Source of the DNA: Plectrocnemia conspersa
Taxonomy: Eukaryota; Arthropoda; Insecta; Trichoptera; Polycentropodidae
DNA length: 64,000 bases
Reading direction: 5' to 3'
Assembly: GCA_009617715.1 (NCBI GenBank)
Contig: VTFK01000010.1
Location: 806,001 to 870,000 of the forward strand
Within the stretch, counting starts at the first letter, position 1. Each line of letters opens with the position of its first letter. Under the pieces are notes generated by a model. It did not search any database, was not told where the DNA came from, and worked only from the letters and a program-made list of their open reading frames with translations. The translations under genes and the position numbers were made by a program. Below are positions 1-12,060 of the stretch, piece after piece.

Positions 1-3000
1 TTATTATTGCTTACCAGAAATTAATTTTAATCTAAAAATAGCACCGATATTTAAAAATTTTAAATCACTCTGTCATTTGCAGCAAAACCAATTTGTGATA
101 TTTCAACTAAACGAATCGTTTAATTAACATAAGATCTTACCTTTGAGGCTAATCTTACCTTTAGGAAAAATATTGAAAATGTTCAGAAATTTTCACTATG
201 AACTTATTAAAAACAAATACAGAAACATGGAGAACCAAAAATTAATTATTGCTTTAAGAAAATGCTACTTTTTTGCTTTTCGAATATTTGTGAGATCATA
301 GTCAAAATATTTATTTATGAAAATTAAATGCTATAAATAAATTGTTTTTTCCAAAAAAGTCATTGGTGGGAATTTAATCATTTATCTATAGACATACATA
401 CATGCATACAATATATATGCAATAAGAGTCTGATTATGCGTTAAAAAATAATTTAAAATGAAAGCATAGCGAAGTTTAAAAATACAAAATGACTAAACAC
501 GGTAGCAAATGGAGCTCCGCATACGTTTTTTTAGAATAAAAGGTTCTCTTCTCTGTGGTATTTACGACTCGAGCGCCATTCCTTGCACTGGCCCTTTCTA
601 TGAAATGTTTATTTAGCCTCTCGGGGCCACTCGTCAGCGTGATGTGTGACCTGCGACGGTTATCCAGAAAAATAGAGAAAAATCCCGGCCGAAATTTCTC
701 CGTCGGGACACAGACGGGAATCGATGGGCTTTATGGACCATCGAACCCGACAGGGTTTAAGCGGTCGAAATACTCCTCCAGGTGGCTGACCGATTATCCT
801 TTACTATGTGTACAAGCCTCCGCGAAGATTCTCGCTAAACAAAATTTATCACCAACCGAAACATATTGCATTTCGGCAACGGTAGTAACCTTCTCTATAT
901 CTCTCTCTCTCTCTTTCTCTCTCTACGGACTAAAAATGCCTGTTTGTGTATTCATGAGAACTCTATAGTGGTACTTTTAAATACTTGCCAGATGAAAAAT
1001 TGGGGTGATAAATTTTGCGATGGTGGCAAAATTTCATATGCGCTATGTTCTCATAACGTACACTATTTGACTTACGGCATATGTTTTAGTAATATATTCA
1101 GAACAATAACAACGTATACAATCGATTCATAAAAGAGAAAGTTTAAATTAAAATACAGTAAAACACCCTAAATTGTTTATACATCAGGAGAATTTTTTTT
1201 TTAAAAAAACTTACAGAATGTTTCAAAAATAAATGCAAAATTAAATTAAATTTGAATTACTGTATGTTTAAAAAGTGTGGACACAACCGGCCAGGTGGAA
1301 AGCAAGTTCGCATTGGTCATGAGAAAGAGCACTTGTCGCACATACGGGTTAAAAGCGCAATAACCCAAAATGCTATCAGTCTTTACGATTCACAGACAAG
1401 TGAATTTGTACGTAACGGTCAAAGAGTCAAACATAAATAAAATACTTATAAATATTTTCTTTGATTTGCATCCTTTAACGTGAAATATTTTTTTTTACAT
1501 AAATGTATTATATAATACATATAAAGGCACAAGTTTGTAACTGAAAATATATTAAAACCTGATTATTTTCAATGTGGTATATTATGCCGAGCAGTGCATT
1601 ATCTATAGTATTTAGCCTTATTTTTCCATTTACAATAAATATTATTAAGCATAATATTTATACATTATTAATCCCAAATAATGTATAATATATTATATAT
1701 GCTTTACGATTTTTGCTCTTTATATTGATCGCTCGCATTGTATACGACGTAACCGGAGATAAAATGAGTTGATATCCAACTTTATGAAAAATATCATATA
1801 AGCTGCATGGAAATGGCTGTTGATGGCTATATCATATATCATGTTGCATAACATCAAAAATATTTTATCTGTCGCGTGATTAATATGTTGAGTCTCATCT
1901 GTCACTTTCTGAATGTTGTTTGCATATTTTTTTATTTCCTCTATTTCATTTCCACGTTTAAAGCAGATCAAGATATATTCGCTATATACGAGTTAAATAA
2001 TTTAATCATAAGGTTCAATGTCTCGTATAATTACGATCTGTTAAAGCAATTAAAAACACTTAAACAAGCCTATTATCAAACATAAACAATTCCTTTAAAT
2101 TTAAAGATAAATTTCAGATTGAACTTAATTTTCATAAGCAAAATGTCAATTGGCCTTTGCGTTAGCAACGATGGCGTAGCAAGAAATATGGCTTTGATAT
2201 AAATGTAATAAAACCATTTTATTTGTAGATATTGAACTCAACTGTGGTTAATCACGTTTTATTGTATATATAGGGGTGGTGTTGAGTTTCTGGAATTGAC
2301 CCAAACTATCGGGGGATTTATGACGTGATTAGGTTTTAAGATAAGCTCTGTATTTGCAACATATCTTACTGCTGTGTGAGTTATGATATAGTTTTATAAA
2401 ATGTATCTACAATAGCAGATATTTAGATCATATCAAGCAGATATAATTGTATATAATTAATTCATTATTGCTTTGAGCTTAAAGTAAAATATACAAATAT
2501 GGCCAAAGAAATAAATATTTTGGAACTATTTTACATACCTAAGTAATCATAATCAGGTAATGGATCAAATCGTATGAAGTATTGATATTTTATTTATAAT
2601 TTCTTACGAAGTCACTTTTTTTCTGGGAATTGTTTCGGAGCGACGTAAACATTAATTCATAATGCGCGTTTGTTTACCAGACACCAAAGGATAATTTATC
2701 TTGAACCCGTCTTGTTTTCGCGAAAGTCGCCAAAACACACTGCAAATGATCGAATAGGCCATTCAAACAGCGAAAACATACTTATAACTCAAAAGTTTAT
2801 TATTTGTTTGATGGATGTTGTATATAATTAATTTAATTTTAAATAGTAACAGGAGTGAGTGTAGAACTCAAGATTATTGGTCATTTTCTGCGTAATATTT
2901 ATGATATTTGACGAAATGAGGACTGCTCACTTATGATTGGTTTTAAAAAACTTCTTAAATTGCAAATATCTTAAATTGCAACCAACTGAAACCTTGCAAG

Positions 3001-3190
3001 TTTATCCTAATAGTAAAATATAATGGAAAATCTGGCAGCTAATTTTTTAAACGTAAATAATCCTATATTATCAAAAAACATTTTAAATTTAATCTGCTCT
3101 AATGCTAGATACCTTAAAAAATATTAAAGAATTACAAAAAACCACAATGGAAAGAAAAAATACAAACATATGCCAATAAAATTAATATTT
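1..3190. other. AT-rich intergenic or intronic DNA, no gene recognised
   Basis: I see no exon series, tRNA or complete mobile element here. An open frame on the plus strand at 555-968 (137 codons) has somewhat higher GC than its surroundings, but it runs into a CT microsatellite near its end and its product resembles no family I know. I treat it as chance. Other open frames (866-1132, 1252-1440, 1720-1971, 1876-2085) are short and AT-driven. Confidence 0.6.
893..927. repeat. CT/TC microsatellite
   Basis: A run of TC dinucleotides with a few interruptions, visible directly. It makes the Ser/Leu-rich end of the overlapping chance open frame. Confidence 0.9.
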
Positions 3191-3199
3191 TAAAGAAAA

Positions 3200-3850
3200 T
3201 ATATATTATATTATTTATTTATTTATTTAAATTAATACTATCGTTACGACATACTAAGTCAATATGGTCAAAAAAATACATAGTATATAAAAAAAAACAA
3301 AAAAAAAGAAATCCTGACTCTTAAAGACATTTTAGAACACAAAACTGAAATTTCTTAAGAATAGTTAGATTGTCAACAGCAGATTACACCCTTCAGAAAC
3401 TTGAAGAAGTGCTTCTCCAAGAACTAAGCAAATCGTATCCCAATTCTCCTCTAAAAGAAAGGCGCAGAGATACAAAAACAGATTAAAGCCAATTTTACTT
3501 ATATTATATAAATGTCCCTCAAGAACCATTTCTATACTTTTTCAATTAAAAATGAGCATTTCGTTAATTTGAGATTGCTAAGTTACAGATCCCGTTTCAA
3601 GAATGCTGTGAATTTAATTGTCATAGAGAACACGAATAACTGACTAACTGATTGTCAAAGTGAAACGCATCATGGAAGATTTTATGCAGACATCGTTTAC
3701 GTGTAGAGTGAACTTCCACTTGCTCTCAAAAGTGATTTTAAAATCTTTGGTAGAAGTGTTTCTAGCCAGAAAGTTCCCATCGCCATTGTAAGAATATTTT
3801 AATGATAAATGAAGTCGGAAAAACGGCATTTTTCGACACTAAAAGTCATG
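3200..3850 (-). mobile_element. Jockey-type LINE fragment (3' part of reverse transcriptase ORF plus tail)
   Basis: The minus strand at 3644-3829 encodes a peptide containing FESKWKFTLHVNDVC. The same motif appears in the LINE copies at 11.4 and 60.9 kb. Further matching blocks occur around 3585-3600 (the reverse complement of the 'cttgaa(t/a)cgggatct' block) and 3425-3480, where a degraded [14 protein letters not shown] segment is readable. The low-coordinate end is a TTTA-rich run at 3209-3230 beside a decayed hairpin, which corresponds to the 3' tail of the copy at 61.8 kb. It is 5' truncated and full of indels. The relation to the other copies is seen in sequence; the jockey-clade label comes from the better copy at 60.9 kb. 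Confidence 0.75.
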
Positions 3851-6800
3851 CGATTGACAGAAGCTCATCTATATAGTCTAAATTACTCTATTTTCTTATC
3901 CATCTACTCAGTAGGTATATTTGGTAAAGGAAAAGTTAAATGCTAATTACTTTAATATGTCGTTTAACAATTGAGACTTGTCTGTGGGTCAGTCCGTAGA
4001 CTGCAAACGTTCGCTGTGTATTCCGAGAGTGGAACTGGACCAGTGGATGCGAAGAGAGAAGCGGTGGCTTCTGCGATTTTAGCTTATCTGAAATTGAGTC
4101 AGCCTACTTTTGGTTATAGTCCATGGCTCTTAAAGTTGTTTGCGTATTGCAATTAATAAAAGTTATTCCTGTTTGCCCGCGTTCCAGTATTTATATACAT
4201 GGCCCAAGACTTTTTTAATCAATTAGCCGTTGGGTGCTAAAGCAGGTCAGAAACGGTCGTTTCGAAGATAAGCCCAAATGCATGAGCTTTTTCTTCTTAG
4301 ACGACGAATATCTTAATTTTTATTGATTAATGACGCGTGGGTGTCTCATTTTAACAATGAAACCTATTTTTCTTAAACGGTTTAAACGCTTTATCACAAC
4401 TTGAACTGGCTTTTTATGATTAATATTATAAGTTAATCTGTCATATTTTTAATATATGAGTGGTTTAATTGATGAACCACACACTATAAATAAATAAAAG
4501 TTCGCAACAGAACGATGCATCTACATATTTTGAAATCATCGGCACACAAAAAACACTGGAATTTATAACCACTGTATTTATGTCATTAATTAATAACGAT
4601 AAAAGCAGAGGGCACAGGTTTGCCCCTTAAGGAACTCCCTAATGGATCACCTCAACTATTTTAATTGATTGTACTACATCATCATCAACTTTTGCTTCTT
4701 AAACATTTAAAAAATGTTATTAGTGGATTATTATGACAGCTCTATGCAAATAGTGTTATCTCCAATATAATCAAAAAGAATACTTATTGCCATTTCAGCA
4801 CACGTTAAGAATAGTTGTATAAAATCTATGCAGACAAAGAAGATCAATACTGTCAGAGAAAATGCGTACAAATTTTATATTTAGGCGTATAGTATAATAT
4901 TATAAAACAAAAATGGCGAATCCCAAAAGAGCTACGCCAGAGACGATTATGGGCTGAATTGCATCGGCGGTGCTCGCGCTTTCTTAAAGCCTTTTGTTTT
5001 CTTGAGCTTAACAGCAAACTCTGCATTGTTCTGAGGGGTTGTATTTTTTACCTACATTTTATGCTAGTACTTTATAATCCGGCTTCGCGCAGAATTGTTA
5101 CATATTTAGAATCCATGTTTATGTTATGATACGCAATTTTGCGTCTTATCTTTGACATTTAAATTATTTTTTCATACCTTGACAAATCAATAAGAGGGTG
5201 CAAAAATAATTATCACTTCTCAGAAGGCAAAAATCTACGTCAAAAGCAATAAAATCGTGTAGACGCCGTTGCAGTGGGAACGCTCGGCAGCGAGCATTAA
5301 TAAAAGCAGTTGCTGCAATTCAGTAAGCATTTGAAACAGTAAAAATAACATAAAAAAGATGCCGGAACGCCGTTCCACCGCGTTACATGAAAAAAAAGCT
5401 CTGTCTAAACCCAACACACAAAATATGTCGTCATTAATGATTTGAAATTTCTTAAATTTTAGCTGTATGCTCATTTAAGCAAACTGAATAGTAAAATAAT
5501 TATTATTTAAATTAAAATTGAACTGAATTTTCAGATTCCTATTCACATTGTGGCTCGTAAAGGATCTGAAAATATACATGCATTTCAATTTTAGTGAAAT
5601 ATACTGTACTACATATGAACTAATTTATTAACCTTAAAAATACGCATGTCATTTATTATGTAAGGAAATAATTATATTGTAATATGAACCCAATACACAT
5701 TAGCTACTTCCCCTACCTTAAAACAAATTATATACAAATATGTATACATACATTACATGATTAAATATGCCTGGTATGAAATATAAAATAATGTACTTTC
5801 ATTATTAAAAATTACAGCATATATTTTTTTTAATAATGGTTCTCGTTATAAGATAATTTTTAATGATGAAAGCGAGATTTTTTTTGATTAATTAATGTAT
5901 TCCTGGGCAATAATTAATTTAGGGGTGAAAAAATTTACCATATGAACGCCCCGGGATATTATTTATTTTTACTGTGATTTTTCGTCGCAAAAACGAAAAC
6001 AACGACGTTATTCGCTCGTGTTTTTCAATACGCAACGGGAAATCTCGTCGCGGAAAACCCCGCAGCGATATAAAAGAACTTCCACGAGATTATAACAACT
6101 TTCTCTCGGATTACAACGTTGTTAAATTAATACGTTCAATCATCGTAGCATGGCAAAAAATACGGGACAGGAGTAAGGACATGGCTTATTGAAATACGCT
6201 TTTTGCTCAATAAATCTCCTTGACGTATGATTTATGGTCTTTCCACTAGCCACTGGGCGTTTCGTATCAATATTAGGGAGATTGGATTCCAAACCTCCCA
6301 CGCCCATTCATTATCTGAGAAAACTGATAAATAAATACATAATAAATTATCATACACATTCACCTAACTAGAACTAGGTCAACGGTGCGTTCCTGATATT
6401 TTTTTCTTCTATATTTTATTTTCTAAAAAGTTTTCATCCATTATTGGCAATTTCGGCGCTTAGCTACCATAACAAGCCCACAAATTGGGCTTCCTGCTTA
6501 CACTTTCCTCTTTCGCCTTACTTTGCCGTTTTAATTTTCAACAAACTTTTCTCTAGCAAAGAAACTAGATTACATCAATTTTCCAGCTCGACATGCTGCA
6601 GTTTTTCTTAAATTAAAATATTTATATATATCCCTATAAACAATATATTTGCATAAGCTTTTAATGTTATATTTTACTTTATTTTAATAAAATTGACCAT
6701 ATTTCATTGCCGGTATAAATTTGATAATTCTTTTCCAAGTCTTATTTTATAATAAATGGAATTAAGTTTTTCTCAAAGCATCTCCAAAGAAAATTCACTT

Positions 6801-8167
6801 ACAAGAATTCGAAAGCTTCTTATTAAAATTCGAATACCGCACTGATGTATGCGGAAGCTTTTGAAGCTGTACAATACACAAATGTCTTACATAGTATGAT
6901 TTATATAAATCTTTATTTTAAAATAAACATGACTAAATATTATTATAAATATTATAAAAATACAATTTATATACTTTTTTAATATATATGTATATAAATT
7001 ATACCTAAATAATAATTTAATAAGAAGAAATAAAATAATAGCAATCGTTCTGATCCTAAAAATGATTGAGATGTTATTAAAAAAACTTGCTACCTTTAGT
7101 TAAAAAAATATATTAAATAATTTAAGGAATTTTTGTACATTAAATAAAAATATTATCTCAGTGCAGGAACAATCAAAATTTAGAGAGCAATATTCATCCA
7201 AAACGATAATTAAATTAGTAATATTGGACTAGCTAGAGATTGCATTAGATAATAAAAGCATATTGCTGAAGTGTTCCTCAAACTAATTCAAAACAATAGT
7301 AAAGTTTAACTCAATTATTGAATTAGGAAATAAATGTGTAGATGTAACAATTAAAAAATGGTTCAGATATTACTTCAGTAACCGAAAAAATGTTCAATAA
7401 AGCAAGCAATGTACAAAATTGGGGTTTTTTATTGTTCATATTGTATATTTTATATTAAATTATATACCCTAAATAATGAAAGAAGCGTCGTAAACCATTT
7501 TAATGATTATATTCTAATATATCCATATGAAATGTACATAAATAAATTTGTTACTGATATTAATACTGATTTAAATATAAATTAATTACAAATTAACATC
7601 GAATTCTTAAGTCAATATTACTAATCGATTTAAAGAAACATTAAATTTAAATTATCGATTTACATAATATCAAAGAAACAAATCTAAAAATAAAGAAAAA
7701 TATATTTAAGTATAAAAAATATAATTTACGTATTTGCAATTGTTAAAAATCAAAAAAACCAAGTTTGCAGCATTTTTTATATCTATAAACATCTCTGAAT
7801 AAAGAAAAGTAAGAATAATATTAAATAATGTAAAATTAATATACGTATTCAATATATTAGAGTACAGTTTAGATTATATTTAGCTTTCCGTTAAATTTTC
7901 AAAGCAAGTAATGATTTTTACAATAATATTGTATAAAGCTATACCCTGCAAAATTTCTCTACAGTTGTAAAAATAGACCTTTTATATCCATATATGATAT
8001 TCTATATAAGCAAAAGTAGCTAATAACAAAATATTTTTTAATAACTATTATGTGCGACCTAGAAAACCTAAAATAAATTGTAAAGTTTAATCAGAATGTT
8101 AATTAAAAAGCAGTGACTAATTTAAATTATCATTTTTTTTAATACATATAAGAAATTCTCTATGTAC
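3851..8167. other. AT-rich DNA, no gene recognised
   Basis: This is mostly very AT-rich sequence with short chance frames. A modest rise in GC at about 5960-6190 carries a 72-codon plus-strand frame (5974-6192), rich in Arg/Asn and matching nothing I recognise. Its end, 6158-6174, shares an exact 17-mer with 21052-21068, which suggests a dispersed repeat rather than a gene. No splice-supported coding exons were found. Confidence 0.55.
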
Positions 8168-8214
8168 TGATTTACCCCGTTGTAACTTACTGGGCTTACA
8201 CCTGTCAGGTTACA
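8168..8214 (-). repeat. Dispersed repeat copy (GTAAGCCCA family)
   Basis: Read on the minus strand, this contains GTAACCTGACAGGTGTAAGC followed by CCAGTAAGTTACAACGGGGTAAATC. Near-identical segments lie on the plus strand at 11383-11430 and 20307-20358, and a shorter one on the minus strand at 60806-60840. GTAAC at one end and GTTAC at the other form an imperfect palindrome. It is probably part of a transposon end or SINE. Confidence 0.7.
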
Positions 8215-8455
8215 GTAGAATATAGAAAAGATGCGTAACGCAACTTAAATATGTCAAGTTTTATATATGCAACAGTAAATGGTAACAATAATACGCTTTT
8301 TATATAAAACACAAAGTTAAAACGACCAAAGATAACGTCATATTCGACAAAAACTAAATTTACAAATTAACTAAATATTTTATATGTTTAACGTTTCAAT
8401 AACGTAGAGCTGCGCAGAGGCATCTACGATGATATTAAGAAAAAACTTTTGTTGC

Positions 8456-8487
8456 AACCAATTATAATACACATATTATAATTGGTT
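8456..8487. repeat. Perfect 14-bp inverted repeat with 4-nt loop
   Basis: The arm AACCAATTATAATA at 8456-8469 is followed by the loop CACA and the exact reverse complement at 8474-8487. It is AT-rich, so chance origin in this composition is possible, but the CCAA/TTGG cores make it better than background. Confidence 0.85.
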
Positions 8488-9429
8488 ATTTTGTGTACCA
8501 TAATTTATAATCAATAGTCACTTTTCATCTGGAGTAAATTTTTCTGTAATTAAAAATTCGAGTCTGCTGCCGTAGGTCAAACCCGCGGCTTAGGGATTAC
8601 CTGTTAAGAACTTACGAATTACGCTATTTCGATATTTACGATTAGAACAAAGAGAACATACCAAAATTTATATTGTCCGAGAACCAAATGCTCTGGATAT
8701 AAGTTCATATTCGGAGCACTTGGTTCTTTATAAATGTTTATGCCTAATATTTTAATCTTATACAATATATTATCCTTCTATATTCACTAAATTCTAGTTC
8801 TTTGCCTTGAAACTCGCTCGTACTTTGCGATTTTACATTTACAAAATCAAAAACACTGTTAAATTAGCCTTTAGCGAAAGGCAACAAATTGCTGAACGAA
8901 GTATCTATAGAAATATTATATATATCTTCATATTTTATGCAGGGAGTGTGAAGGCTTTATACTTAGAAAGCTGTATTTAATATACATATTTAGTGAAAAT
9001 GTATAATAAATATTTTAATTGTTAAGAATAAACAAATAATGATATTTCACTAGTCTTTGGTCCATATTTTTGCCAAAAAATAAATTAATGATGAATATAT
9101 TCTGTATAAACTTACAAAAATGCTATTATTTTTTAACATACTTACATCTAAAGATAAAGTAATCCTAAAATTTAAAACCTTACCAGAACGATATAATTCA
9201 CACTACATCATACATCGTACACTACATCATCTGAGGCACGTGTCCGTAAATTTGTCATCCACCCCTTACGCTACACACACTCCACGGCATCATATATTCA
9301 AGCGGAACTCCGGTCACGTGCCTCCATCCATCCAAGATTTTTTAACCCTCAAGCACCCCTCCGTATCAGAATCCGGTCACCTAAATAGTGCATATTTGTG
9401 TGAGAGGCAGGCAGTTTAACGTGGTGTTA

Positions 9430-9625
9430 CACAGTACGTGAACATCGGAGCCAGTCGTAAGGGGGCGGGACGCCGTGAGGCCGCGACGGGATCGATCCAG
9501 CGGGAGAGTAGCGGGGGTGAGGCTCGCGGGGAGGGTGGACAGGGGGCGCCGGGGACATCTGGGGGCGGATCCTCTCGGAGCCCCCTCGCGCCCTCCCGGC
9601 GCGGCGTCTCGAGGGCCCCAAACTA
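9430..9625. other. Isolated GC-rich, CpG-rich island
   Basis: About 190 bp of strongly GC-rich sequence with many CpGs lies inside strongly AT-rich DNA. Overlapping frames are open on both strands (9381-9635 -, 9438-9662 +), as expected for GC-rich DNA, and none is recognisable. It could be a promoter or first exon, or a foreign or repeat-derived insert. No element ends were found. Confidence 0.6.
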
Positions 9626-11382
9626 TGTAGCCCACATTACCTTGGGGTCAATCATTGCATAACGAAATCATGTATGATGTGGCAGAAAGATTTTTTTATC
9701 AAAAGCACGTAGGTGTTCGATCTTTGTCCATCATTAAATTTTAAAAATATGTCACGATTTTTTAAGTGGAAGGCACGATGTGTGCTTTTCACCATAAGGT
9801 GTATAAACGAAAAGCTTTCCGTCATGTGGCTGCATTAATTTGGTTACGCGAGCCGAGATAAATTGAAAATTTATAAACTTTTTAATTAACCCCATTACTC
9901 TGCGGTGCGGAAAATTTAATCATATATAGACATTCTTTATTCACTGCACAAAAATTCTATTATTCGTAAAATCGTTTCGTTTTAAAAAAAGTTTTAAAAT
10001 TGAATTAAACGTGCATTAACAAAACTAGATCCAACTAGAAAGCTTGAATATTTGTTGAAAAATCAACGGAGAGTATTATAAACTACCCGAAACTAATAAA
10101 TTTTATAGAAACACAGTCGTATATTTAAAAGCTGACCAATCGATTGTGATGCGAAAAAATTATTCAAAAAGAAAAAATAAGAGAATAATAAAAAATCCTT
10201 TTTTTACAAACAAACAAATGATTTTTTCCTTATAACAAAATAACAAGTATAGCCTACGTAAACAATGTAATAATTTACCTTGAATATTATACTTGTTCCG
10301 TGAAAATCGATTCCTGTTTCGGCCGAATTCCTTTGCTGTTGCCATACGATGCAAATTTGTTGTATGGCGTCTACGTCATTCGTTTTTGCACCGGATTTTT
10401 CGATTACCGTTCCATACTTGAAGGCACTCTGAGTACGTAACCATGCCAATAATAAATTGATTATCTCGACAACTTGTTACAAAAAATGTTATAAAATTCG
10501 GGTGAAAAGTAGCTAAATACTCTTTTCGTGATTTTTTAAATTTATAATATAAGATAATATTATTTATATTTTTTTTTAAATCTTACGTTGAAATTCAATA
10601 CGCCATAAATTTCACATTGTATTAATTTCACATTATCCAGTTACATGTTTACCCTTTTGGTATGCATATAAAATATCAAGAACGGAAATTGTGTATTTTT
10701 TATATGTATGTTTTTCTATTGGTCATGTTTTTAAAATTAAAATAGTGCTCTAAAAATATTTTACAATTATATTATTTGTAAATTAGTACATTAGTGTGGT
10801 ACACTTTCTTTTAATTACAAAAAAATTCACTAAAAGAATAAAGAAAATTACGGTGTCATTTTACAATCTCCGTATGTATGTATGTATGTACATTAGCCAT
10901 GCTTTGATCTCCATGCAAGGAAAAAATAAAGTCGTAATATTTTTTTTCAGGTAGAACAATTATATTTAGTTTTTGCGAGAAGATACTACAGAATCCGTCG
11001 TAAAACATCAGAGACCACTACCCGTCACGTGGATTGCCATCAGCGAAAATAACGGGTATGAACTACCGGATTCGTCGGTTAAGTATTAAAACTATTGCAC
11101 GATATATTTTCAATACATATTTCACTCCATCCACGTTTTGTAAATTGCCATGTAGAGATACATTTTTATATTTAAATTTGTTGATAAGTTGGATATGGGT
11201 ATATTATGATTTCATTTACCAGATAATAAAGTACACTTGGCTAAATTTTTGCAATGTGTGACAATTTTTAATTTAGGCATTTAAAGCACGCTGGTGTCTA
11301 CAACCAAATAATCACCATACCCGTCGCTTTTAAATCTTTGACTGGAAAAAATATTTATTTATTTTCATTAAATCTTCCGTTT
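9626..11382. other. AT-rich DNA without recognised genes
   Basis: Short chance frames only (10160-10449 minus, 11034-11261 plus). A small TATG tetranucleotide microsatellite lies at about 10872-10890. Confidence 0.55.
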
Positions 11383-12060
11383 TAACCTTACAGGCGTAAG
11401 CCCAATGCGTTACAATGGGCAAATCTGTACCAACGTAAGTTTTTATGTCAATTTAGACATATAACCCATAACACATATTAACACGGCTTTTCTCGAGTTA
11501 TTGGAGCGATCGTAGATAGATTGTAATCTATGACGGCCGATTGTTGAAAGAGTATTTCACCCCTAACTGTGCCTTCTGCTCTTCACGTTATTTATTAATG
11601 GCGTAAATACGGTAGTTACAAATTCAAGTTTTCTTTTAAATGCAGATGATTTAAAATTGTATAAATGCATTCGATCTATTGCAGACTTCTGATTCTGAGC
11701 TTCCGTTATCCGTCTACCCTTTAGTGTCGGAAAGTGACATACTATGTCATTTTCTTGATCCGTTTATTCCCACGATCTCGGTGGGAACATCTAGGAATCA
11801 CTTTTGAGAGCAAGTGGAGATTCAATCTACACATAAACGACGTCTGTGATTGCTCGGAAAAATGTCATCTATGACATTTTAATTCGCAGCATTTTTAAAT
11901 CGGGATCTGAAATTTAGAATTCTCGAATAACATGTTTAGAAAAGGTTCTTGAGATACCTTTATAAAATAATATTTGGTTATTATCCATTTTTGTATCACA
12001 ACGTCTCTTACGATTTGCTGAGTTATATGTTGTATAATAATATTGAATTAGACGAATATC
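11383..12060 (+). mobile_element. Degenerate jockey-type LINE reverse transcriptase fragment
   Basis: It begins with a copy of the dispersed GTAAGCCCA repeat (11383-11430). From about 11530 it tracks the better copy at 60.9-61.4 kb. It shows the 'acggccgattgttgaaagagtatttcacccct' region, the RT active-site neighbourhood (FLLNADDLKLY at about 11626-11662, with Asn replacing Tyr of the usual YADD), then the block ITFESKWRFNLHINDVC (about 11792-11850) and the downstream LRYLYK-like segment. Several frameshifts and deletions make it dead. The QG motif before the active site is lost. Confidence 0.8.

Noticed and set aside
555..968. 137-codon plus-strand frame
   Set aside because: No recognised domain, runs into a CT microsatellite, and no splice or neighbour support.
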